Assembly (NCBI GenBank): GCA_031398325.1
Contig: JANNNB010000115.1
Location: 1-10,626, forward strand
Direction: 5' to 3'
DNA length: 10,626 bases
Origin: Sva-07 sp031398325
GTDB taxonomy: Bacteria > Actinomycetota > Acidimicrobiia > Acidimicrobiales > Ilumatobacteraceae
The notes below the pieces were generated by a model. That model ran no database searches. It worked only from the letters and a program-made list of their open reading frames with translations, and was not told where the DNA came from. Positions within the stretch are counted from its first letter, which is position 1. Every line of letters starts with the position of its first letter. Of this stretch, positions 5,717-10,626 are shown in pieces. The translations under genes and the position numbers were made by a program.

Positions 5717-5722
5717 GGCGGG

Positions 5723-5728
5723 ATCATA
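5723..5728 (-). promoter_or_regulatory. -10 element of the PNPOx A/B-GAF operon
   Basis: TATGAT on the minus strand, six nt before the GTG at 5716. No convincing -35 is found 16-18 nt upstream. This fits leaderless initiation but is a single hexamer, so moderate to low support. Confidence 0.45.
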
Positions 5729-5847
5729 GCCAACCGGTCTGTTTAGCGAGTTCCTAGCGTCCGCATCGACTGGCCGGGCGAGGTGAGTGAATTCTGAGCG
5801 TGCGGTGCCGGAACACTCAGCAACAGGCCCGACCCGGACGCTTCATC

Positions 5848-6573
5848 ATGGCTGCCATGACATCAATCCAGACCCTTCCCACCGCCTGTGAGGCCGACTC
5901 GTTCGAACTCGGGCTCCCTCACGACTTCTACCGAGAGATCCACAAGGGCATTCGCTACGCGATGTTCCACACCACGATGCAGGCCGGCTCGGTCGACGTC
6001 GCCGACACCGAACAGGTGGAGCAGCTCATCGAACGGTGCACCGACCTGATCGACATCCTTCACCTGCACCATCACCACGAGGACGATTTCGTCCAGCCGT
6101 TGCTCGCGTCGATCGCACCCGAACTGTCGACCACGATCGAGTCCCAGCACGGGTCCGTCGAGGACGGCATCGAACAGCTCGGCCTGCTCGGTCGCCGACT
6201 TGCCACGGCCTCGCACCTGGCCCGGGGCAACGTCGCTCATCGCCTGTACCTCGACCTCACTCAGTTCACGGCGGTGTATCTCGATCATCAACTGTTCGAG
6301 GAGACGGTCGTGATGCCGACGCTCTGCGCTGCGGTGCCAGTGGCCGAACTCGAGGCCGTCCACATGACGCTTCGCCAGTCGATCCCGCTCGATGTACTCG
6401 TTGACACGATGGGCGTCATGCTCCCGGCGATGAACGTCGCAGAGCGCTCGGACATGCTCGCGGGGATGTCTCTGGCGCCTGCCGAGGTCTTCGCGGTGAT
6501 CCGCAGCGCGGCGGAGTCGATCCTCACCGCCGAGCAGTTCGCCATCGTTGCCGACCGGATCGGGCTGAGCTGA
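5848..6573 (+). CDS. Hemerythrin (HHE) domain protein, 241 aa
   Basis: Cytoplasmic four-helix-bundle protein expected to hold a non-heme di-iron centre; family members bind O2, respond to nitric oxide or peroxide, or store iron. Candidate ligands counted from the ATG at 5848 are His32 and His41 in 'REIHKGIRYAMFHTTM', the His cluster 74-77 with Glu78 in 'HLHHHHEDDF', His101 in 'ESQHGSVEDG', and His147/Glu151 in 'YLDHQLFEETVVMP'. This is the full H...HxxxE...H...HxxxE style set. Residues about 160-241 are a helical extension with several Met residues and no recognised motif. The start is uncertain: ATG 5848, ATG 5857 and GTG 5800 are in frame and none has a good ribosome-binding site. The next gene starts one nt after the stop, so it leads an operon with the LLM oxidoreductase. 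Confidence 0.88.
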   Translation: MAAMTSIQTLPTACEADSFELGLPHDFYREIHKGIRYAMFHTTMQAGSVDVADTEQVEQLIERCTDLIDILHLHHHHEDDFVQPLLASIAPELSTTIESQHGSVEDGIEQLGLLGRRLATASHLARGNVAHRLYLDLTQFTAVYLDHQLFEETVVMPTLCAAVPVAELEAVHMTLRQSIPLDVLVDTMGVMLPAMNVAERSDMLAGMSLAPAEVFAVIRSAAESILTAEQFAIVADRIGLS

Positions 6574-6574
6574 G

Positions 6575-7528
6575 ATGGCCCCGACCCAGGAACTCCGCGA
6601 CACGCCTCGCATCGGTCTCGCACTGGCCCAGACCGGCGTGTTCGCAACTCCGGTGAGCGTCATCGAGATGGCGACCAAGGCTGAGCGCCTCGGCTACGAC
6701 TCCGTGTGGGTGATGGACCGGATGCTGTCACCGATCGACCCCCGCACCCCGTATCCGGCCTCGGTGGACGGTGTGCTCCCACCCGAACAGCACGTCGTCC
6801 TCGACCCGATCGTCTCGCTGGCGATCGCCGCGACGGCCACCGAACGGATCCGTCTGGGCACGAACGTGCTCGTCGCTCCGTTCTATTCACCGATCGTGCT
6901 GGCCCGATCGCTCACGGCAATCGACATGGTCAGCAACGGCCGCTTGACCGTCGGTCTCGGCCTCGGCTGGTCGGCCGACGAGTTCGATGCGGTCGGGGTG
7001 CCGCAGCGACGGCTCGCAGGCCATCTCGAGGAGGTCCTCGACGTACTCGAGTCGGTGTGGGCGGATGGAGTCAGCAGCCACCGCGGTGAGCGCTTCCAGG
7101 TCGCGCCCACCAACGTGCTGCCGAAGCCAGTACAACGGCCGCGGCCGCCGCTACTGCTCGCGGCGTACACGCCGGGGGGCTTGGATCGAGTCGCCCGGCG
7201 CGCTGATGGCTGGACCCCGGCCGGATTGCCCATCGAGGCGATCGCCCCGATGTTCAGCGCTGTTCGTGACATGGCCTCCGGCCATGGTCGTGACCCTGAT
7301 GCCATCGAATTGGTGGTGCGGGCGAACGCCTACGTCACGCACCGCCCGCTCGGCCTTGATCGCTCTGCGTACCACGGGTCGATCGAGCAGGTCGCCGACG
7401 ACCTCGACGCCACCAGGGCGACCGGTGCACACGAGATCATCATCGACCTGCAGGGATGCACCGGCAGCGTCGACGAACTTCTCGAACTCGCCGCCGCGGT
7501 CACCAGTCCGATCCTCACCTCGGCCTGA
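6575..7528 (+). CDS. LLM class (luciferase-like) oxidoreductase, probably F420-dependent, 317 aa
   Basis: TIM-barrel oxidoreductase of the bacterial luciferase superfamily, cytoplasmic. It starts with the 'RIGLALAQTGVF' strand, then 'MATKAERLGYDSVWVMDRML' (about residues 32-51) and 'ATERIRLGTNVLVAPFYSP' (about 88-106). 'LTAIDMVSNGRLTVGLGLGW' plus SADEFDAVG (about 113-141) is the hallmark of F420-using members. 'PRPPLLLAAYTPGGLDRVARRADGW' (about 189-213) and the C-terminal helices around 'SIEQVADDLDATRATGAHEI' complete the fold. Length about 320 matches TIGR03619/03621-like families; the substrate cannot be assigned. ATG lies one nt after the hemerythrin stop, so the two are coupled. F420 rather than FMN use is inferred from the subfamily look. 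Confidence 0.92.
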   Translation: MAPTQELRDTPRIGLALAQTGVFATPVSVIEMATKAERLGYDSVWVMDRMLSPIDPRTPYPASVDGVLPPEQHVVLDPIVSLAIAATATERIRLGTNVLVAPFYSPIVLARSLTAIDMVSNGRLTVGLGLGWSADEFDAVGVPQRRLAGHLEEVLDVLESVWADGVSSHRGERFQVAPTNVLPKPVQRPRPPLLLAAYTPGGLDRVARRADGWTPAGLPIEAIAPMFSAVRDMASGHGRDPDAIELVVRANAYVTHRPLGLDRSAYHGSIEQVADDLDATRATGAHEIIIDLQGCTGSVDELLELAAAVTSPILTSA

Positions 7529-7553
7529 CCACCCGAGACCACGTCCACCGCTC

Positions 7554-7558
7554 AGGAG
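7554..7558 (+). promoter_or_regulatory. Ribosome-binding site of the lipoprotein gene
   Basis: AGGAG five nt before the ATG at 7564. It settles the start at 7564, because the frame is open upstream to 7456 inside the LLM gene. It is one of only two strong Shine-Dalgarno sequences in the window. Confidence 0.8.
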
Positions 7559-7563
7559 CCCCA

Positions 7564-9306
7564 ATGTTCCCCTTCATGTCCACACCCGTGTCCGCCCGGC
7601 GAGTGCAGAGCGTCAGCGCGCTGGCCCTCGCCGGCGGGCTGGTCTTGTCCGCCTGCTCCTCTTCGTCGTCGGCGTCACCCTCGTCCGATACCGGCGAGTT
7701 CCCCGGAGCCGGAGCACTGCCTGCCGTCGTTGACGAACTCGTTTGGGCGGACGGCGTCAACGGTGTCGAGGTCGAACTCGCAGCGGTGTCAGGCGGCACT
7801 CTGGAGCGCCTCCTCGTCGACACCGGCGTGTCGGGTTCCCTTCCCGACGTCCTCCGGTCGGTCATCGCGCTCGACGGTGAGATCACAGCGGCAGGCCGGC
7901 GGTTCGCGTCCGAGCTCCTCGACGTCCCGGACGGCCCGGTGGAGGTGGCAGGTTTCGCTCGACCGCAACAGATCACGGACAACGGATCGCTCGACCTGGC
8001 GGTGATGGGCACCGGGCTGCTCACGTCGATCATCGAACAATCGTTGGATCACGCCACGGCGGGATCAACATCGAACAACGACGCGCCGGGTCAGCCGTCC
8101 GAGAACCACGTCACCGTGAACGTCGGTGACATCGACGTTCGATACGTGGATTCGAAGACCACAGTCGTCGGCGATTCCACGCTGACCGTGGGCACCGAGG
8201 TAGCCGGGGTGCTGGGTGCGTGCCCGTCGCCGAGCGGTGACGTCGACGCCGAGATGTCGGTGACGATGACGCTGCAAGGCACCGGTGCGGGCAGCTCCGT
8301 GGGCGCCACTTATTCGATGGTCGTCGCGTTCGTCGGCAGGGTTGACGACGAGGCACGCCTCATCGGACACGACATGACCGTGTCCGGGGCGGCCTCGGGC
8401 CAAGCGCGCGCTGACGACAGCGGATCGGCTGGGGCGGCGACGGACATCGCCGGCTACTTCGTCGAGGGCGGCTCGACCACGTCGTTCACTGGGACTGCCG
8501 CCGGGCTGGATCTGGCCGTTGCGAGCATCAGCGGTCCCGGTGTCACTCGCACGAGCAGTGCCGTCACAGCGGGCAACGCCCAAGCGTTCATCGACTCCCA
8601 GCAACAGCTCGCCATGTTGACCTCGTCACTGATCCTCCATCGTGCCGAGACCTTTTGGCGTAGCGGTGCATGCATCGACGTCGGCGTCCAGTCGTCGGTG
8701 GATCCGATGCAACTCGAGCCGTTCCAGACGATCGACCTGGCCATCGATGCCACGTCCTCCGAGGATGGCGCAGCGATTTCCGGCTCGGCCGTCGCAGCGC
8801 TCGGGTCGGGTACCGGATCGGTGACTCCGGCAAGGTCACCGTCGCTTCCCGCAACGATCGCGTTCACCGCGCCAGGTGATGGTTCGCCCAGCCGTGTCGA
8901 CATCGAGGTGCGATCGCGCCGCGGCCTCGGTCGCGCCGCGATCGATCTCGCCGGCCTGCCGTCCTACGCCATCGACGATGCGCTCGACATGTTCCGGGCC
9001 ACGGGCACCAAGTGTGGGGGCCCGGGCGGACGATGGCAGCTCGATCTCACTGCCGACTTCAGTGGGGCGAGCTTCACCGGGACGATGTCGTTCGAGCTCG
9101 ACCCGGCGACGCTCGCGGGACGGTTCGTCCTCACCGGCTCGAGCGTGTTCAATGGCATCACCATCGCCCAACAGGGTGACGGTGACGTGGCGTTCGAGAG
9201 TTCCGAGGGTGCGGCCCAACTCGTCTTCCGTGGCGTTGCATGGTCCGGTGGGCCGGCTGCCACCCACAGCCTCCCTGTCAACGTGACATCGGCGCCATGC
9301 TCGTGA
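7564..9306 (+). CDS. Large secreted lipoprotein of unknown function, 580 aa
   Basis: The signal peptide has a basic stretch (Arg12-Arg13), a hydrophobic core 'ALALAGGLVL' and the lipobox LSAC, with lipidated Cys31. The mature chain would be anchored on the outer face of the membrane. A Ser/Ala-rich tether (32-45) follows. Residues about 50-160 ('AVVDELVWADGVNGVEVELA...GEITAAGRRFASELLD') are mixed helix/strand. Residues about 185-350 and 385-578 are Thr/Ser/Gly-rich with alternating hydrophobics, suggesting beta-sandwich modules. Cys220, 370, 484 and 579 could form two disulfides. A segment at 365-455 ('FWRSGACIDVGV', 'LPATIAFTAPGD', 'VDIEVRSRRGLGRAAI') looks like a stand-alone extracellular domain I have seen in other actinobacterial surface proteins but cannot name. 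No enzyme motif is visible. It is 35 bp after the LLM gene with its own ribosome-binding site. Confidence 0.85.
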   Translation: MFPFMSTPVSARRVQSVSALALAGGLVLSACSSSSSASPSSDTGEFPGAGALPAVVDELVWADGVNGVEVELAAVSGGTLERLLVDTGVSGSLPDVLRSVIALDGEITAAGRRFASELLDVPDGPVEVAGFARPQQITDNGSLDLAVMGTGLLTSIIEQSLDHATAGSTSNNDAPGQPSENHVTVNVGDIDVRYVDSKTTVVGDSTLTVGTEVAGVLGACPSPSGDVDAEMSVTMTLQGTGAGSSVGATYSMVVAFVGRVDDEARLIGHDMTVSGAASGQARADDSGSAGAATDIAGYFVEGGSTTSFTGTAAGLDLAVASISGPGVTRTSSAVTAGNAQAFIDSQQQLAMLTSSLILHRAETFWRSGACIDVGVQSSVDPMQLEPFQTIDLAIDATSSEDGAAISGSAVAALGSGTGSVTPARSPSLPATIAFTAPGDGSPSRVDIEVRSRRGLGRAAIDLAGLPSYAIDDALDMFRATGTKCGGPGGRWQLDLTADFSGASFTGTMSFELDPATLAGRFVLTGSSVFNGITIAQQGDGDVAFESSEGAAQLVFRGVAWSGGPAATHSLPVNVTSAPCS

Positions 9307-9770
9307 CTACCTCGTCCATCCCGACACACGAGGCAGGTCCCCGTCGGCAACGGAAAGTCACCACTCGTGCGGTGAACGATCTTGCCGTCGTTCGCACCAT
9401 CTACGAAGCGATGGAGACCGCCGATATCGCTCTCCTGTTCGCCTTGATGGACCCGACGTGTGTCATCGTCCAGGACGATCGGCTGCCATGGGGTGGCCGT
9501 CACGTCGGACACGACGGTCTCGCCAACTTCGGCCTCTGCCTCCGGGCGCACATCCACTCGACCGTCACCACGTCGGCGCTGTTCGAAGCCGACGGCGATG
9601 TGATCCAGGTCGGAAGAACGTCCGGTGTGACCGTGCACTCCAAGACGCCCTTCGACATCGACGAGGTGCATCGTTGGACCATCCGGCGAGGACGTGCCGT
9701 TGCCGCTCACTTCTCGATCGACACACCCGCGATGCTCCGGGCCCTGGAATCAATTGACCGCATCGACTGA
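9297..9770 (+). CDS. SnoaL/NTF2-like domain protein, 157 aa
   Basis: Second NTF2-fold protein in the window. After a basic 20-residue leader, 'NDLAVVRTIYEAMETADIALLFALMDPTCVIVQDDRLPWGG' (about 24-64) is the usual opening helices and first strand. It is followed by 'GHDGLANFGLCLRAHI', 'TTSALFEADGDVIQVGRTSGV', 'FDIDEVHRWTIRRGRAVAAHFSID' and a C-terminal helix. This is the common nuclear-transport-factor-2/ketosteroid-isomerase-like layout, with no assignable chemistry. ATG 9297 overlaps the lipoprotein end by 10 nt; an in-frame GTG at 9303 would give a GTGA overlap and 155 aa. No ribosome-binding site stands out, so translation is probably coupled to the lipoprotein gene. It ends the four-gene unit begun by the hemerythrin gene. 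Confidence 0.82.
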   Translation: MLVTTSSIPTHEAGPRRQRKVTTRAVNDLAVVRTIYEAMETADIALLFALMDPTCVIVQDDRLPWGGRHVGHDGLANFGLCLRAHIHSTVTTSALFEADGDVIQVGRTSGVTVHSKTPFDIDEVHRWTIRRGRAVAAHFSIDTPAMLRALESIDRID

Positions 9771-9805
9771 TCGGCGCTCACCTGGGTCGATACGTCCTGC
9801 TGGCG

Positions 9806-9819
9806 CGGTCATGTGACCG
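9806..9819. repeat. 14-bp palindrome CGGTCATGTGACCG
   Basis: 6-bp arms around TG, 36 bp after the SnoaL stop. It could be a short stem of a terminator or a protein-binding site. No U-tract follows (GGTCC), so a terminator role is doubtful. Confidence 0.4.
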
Positions 9820-10021
9820 GGTCCGTCGGATCGGTGGGCCATCAGCCGGGCGAAGAGGTTTGCGGCGTCGCGTTGCACGCCGGGCAGCACGTGTTGCTAG
9901 ACGGCCATCGAAACCGCACGTTTCCGAGTGCCGAGGCGTTCGCTCGCCAACTTCAACGGAACGCCAACACCTCCTTACTGGTTTGTGAACTGCGCGATCT
10001 CGCGGATTCGAAGCACCGCTC

Positions 10022-10050
10022 GATGCCGGGAAGATCACGGAGCCGGCATC
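10022..10050 (+). repeat. Inverted repeat in the hydrolase leader
   Basis: GATGCCGG and CCGGCATC, perfect 8-bp arms with a 13-nt loop, ending 16 nt before the ribosome-binding site. It could be an operator, a leader RNA hairpin controlling translation, or a terminator of upstream transcripts (no U-tract). The perfect arms suggest real function, but the kind is open. Confidence 0.5.
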
Positions 10051-10066
10051 CGCCGGTCACACAGAC

Positions 10067-10072
10067 AAGGAG
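10067..10072 (+). promoter_or_regulatory. Ribosome-binding site of the hydrolase gene
   Basis: AAGGAG six nt before the ATG at 10079, a strong Shine-Dalgarno sequence. It fixes the start of the partial hydrolase. Confidence 0.85.
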
Positions 10073-10078
10073 CGTCAC

Positions 10079-10626
10079 ATGAGCTACGTCACGACCGACG
10101 ATGGAACCCAGATCTACTTCAAGGATTGGGGAACCGGCCAACCAATCGTCCTCAGTCACGGTTGGCCACTGAGTTCGGACAGCTGGGAGGCGCAGATGCT
10201 CTTCTTGGCCTCGAACGGGTTCCGCGTCGTCGCCCACGACCGTCGCGGGCATGGCCGGTCGACGCAGACCTGGCACGGCAATGAGATGGACACCTACGCC
10301 GATGACCTCGCAGCGGTGATGTCGGCGTTGGATCTGAGGGACGCGGTACTCGTCGGGTTCTCGACCGGGGGTGGGGAGGTGGCGCGCTACATCGGTCGTC
10401 ACGGCACTGACCGGGTCGCCAAGGCCGCGCTCATCTCAGCGGTGCCCCCATTGATGGTTCAACGTCCCGACAACCCTGACGGTGTCCCAATCGAGGTCTT
10501 CGACGGGATTCGCGCCGGGTCGCTCGCCGACCGGTCCCAGACCTATCGAGATCTTGCCGACGGCCCGTTCTTCGGCAACAACCGGCCCGGCGCTCAGGTC
10601 TCGGAAGGGATCCGCCGCTCGTTCTG
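10079..10626 (+). CDS. Alpha/beta hydrolase, non-heme chloroperoxidase-like (3' end outside window)
   Basis: Cytoplasmic serine hydrolase of the cofactor-free haloperoxidase/esterase family (typical total about 270-280 aa); 182 codons are visible. The N-terminus is 'MSYVTTDDGTQIYFKDWGTG'. Then come 'IVLSHGWPLSSDSWE' (HGWP, oxyanion loop, residues 27-30), 'RVVAHDRRGHGRS' (about 49-61) with the classic DRRGHGRS turn, and 'AVLVGFSTGGGEVARYIGRHG' (about 89-109) with the nucleophile Ser95 in G-F-S-T-G. The GFSTGGGEVARY string is characteristic of the chloroperoxidase-type subgroup. The catalytic Asp and His lie beyond the edge. Biological use is usually ester or lactone hydrolysis; perhydrolysis or halogenation is a side activity. 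It has its own ribosome-binding site and an inverted repeat just upstream. Confidence 0.93.
   Translation, partial: MSYVTTDDGTQIYFKDWGTGQPIVLSHGWPLSSDSWEAQMLFLASNGFRVVAHDRRGHGRSTQTWHGNEMDTYADDLAAVMSALDLRDAVLVGFSTGGGEVARYIGRHGTDRVAKAALISAVPPLMVQRPDNPDGVPIEVFDGIRAGSLADRSQTYRDLADGPFFGNNRPGAQVSEGIRRSF

Larger units (their letters stand above)
9771..10078 (+). other. 308-bp spacer before the hydrolase gene
   Basis: No convincing gene. Open frames on both strands (9813-10082 plus, 9778-10038 minus) have no recognisable protein features and composition unlike the neighbours. It contains a 14-bp palindrome at its start (9806-9819), an 8-bp-arm inverted repeat near its end (10022-10050) and the hydrolase ribosome-binding site. 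It probably separates the lipoprotein/SnoaL unit from an independently controlled hydrolase gene. A clear -35/-10 pair was not found. Confidence 0.5.

Noticed and set aside
5740..5760. TAGCG direct repeat (TTTAGCGAG / CCTAGCGTC) in the divergent control region
   Set aside because: Only five bases repeat, without symmetry or clear promoter placement; probably chance.
5863..6678. 271-aa minus-strand ORF opposite the hemerythrin gene
   Set aside because: Antisense to a gene with a full set of di-iron ligands; the translation is rich in Arg/Val/Asp without recognisable motifs.
7456..7563. 36-residue N-terminal extension of the lipoprotein
   Set aside because: It lies inside the LLM gene, and a strong ribosome-binding site plus signal peptide mark the ATG at 7564 as the start.
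8065..8604. 179-aa minus-strand ORF inside the lipoprotein gene
   Set aside because: The plus-strand gene has a ribosome-binding site, signal peptide and lipobox; this frame has neither start signals nor motifs.
8964..9710. 248-aa minus-strand ORF opposite the lipoprotein end and SnoaL gene
   Set aside because: It spans two plus-strand genes and has no recognisable features.
9813..10082. 89-aa plus-strand ORF in the spacer
   Set aside because: It starts with GTG inside a palindrome, has no ribosome-binding site, ends inside the hydrolase start codon region and resembles no family. A decayed gene cannot be excluded.
1..10626. CRISPR array, transposase, integrase, toxin-antitoxin or phage genes
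   Set aside because: I looked for regularly spaced repeats, terminal inverted repeats and the hallmark protein motifs and found none.

Overview
This is a high-GC, densely packed bacterial segment. Codon use is strongly C/G-ending. It carries an F420-type luciferase-like oxidoreductase, several split-barrel flavin/F420-binding proteins and several apparently leaderless genes, all of which suggest an actinobacterium (Actinomycetota). My guess, from the general feel of the proteins only, is the Acidimicrobiia/Ilumatobacter side. No rRNA, tRNA, CRISPR array, insertion sequence or phage gene is visible.

Layout, left to right. (1) 38-487 (-) encodes a pyridoxamine-phosphate-oxidase-like (PNPOx-like) protein. 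It is followed by a remnant of a DHA2-type MFS drug exporter (512 to about 718, +) that keeps only the first two membrane segments. Next comes a 20-bp palindrome (744-763) between two facing promoters, and then a TetR regulator (784-1392, +). (2) 1536-2120 (-) encodes a histidine phosphatase with a variant RHG motif. (3) 2289-3153 (-) is a two-gene operon, a SnoaL/NTF2-like protein followed by an SRPBCC protein, driven by a near-consensus leaderless promoter overlapped by two palindromes. A MarR regulator (3228-3755, +) is divergent from it and is the obvious candidate to bind there. A perfect stem-loop at 3803-3819 separates this from the next unit.

(4) 3857-5716 (-) is a three-gene operon read leftward: PNPOx-like A, PNPOx-like B (1-nt gap), and a GAF-domain protein with a conserved C-terminal domain (ATGA overlap). 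(5) Divergent from it, 5848-9770 (+) is a probable four-gene unit: hemerythrin (HHE) protein, F420-dependent LLM oxidoreductase (1-nt gap), a 580-residue lipoprotein of unknown function, and a SnoaL-like protein overlapping the lipoprotein's stop. (6) A 308-bp spacer with a strong inverted repeat precedes the start of an alpha/beta hydrolase of the non-heme chloroperoxidase type (10079 onward), which is cut by the window edge.

Taken together, the right half looks like a redox or sensing neighbourhood: flavin/F420 split barrels, a GAF sensor, di-iron hemerythrin and an F420-type oxidoreductase around one divergent control region. The left half holds two regulator-plus-target modules (TetR, MarR) with readable operators. 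The most unusual items are the truncated MFS gene beside an apparently intact TetR/operator, the split PNPOx-B/GAF pair, and the unknown lipoprotein. Nothing here is clearly a new defence or mobile system.
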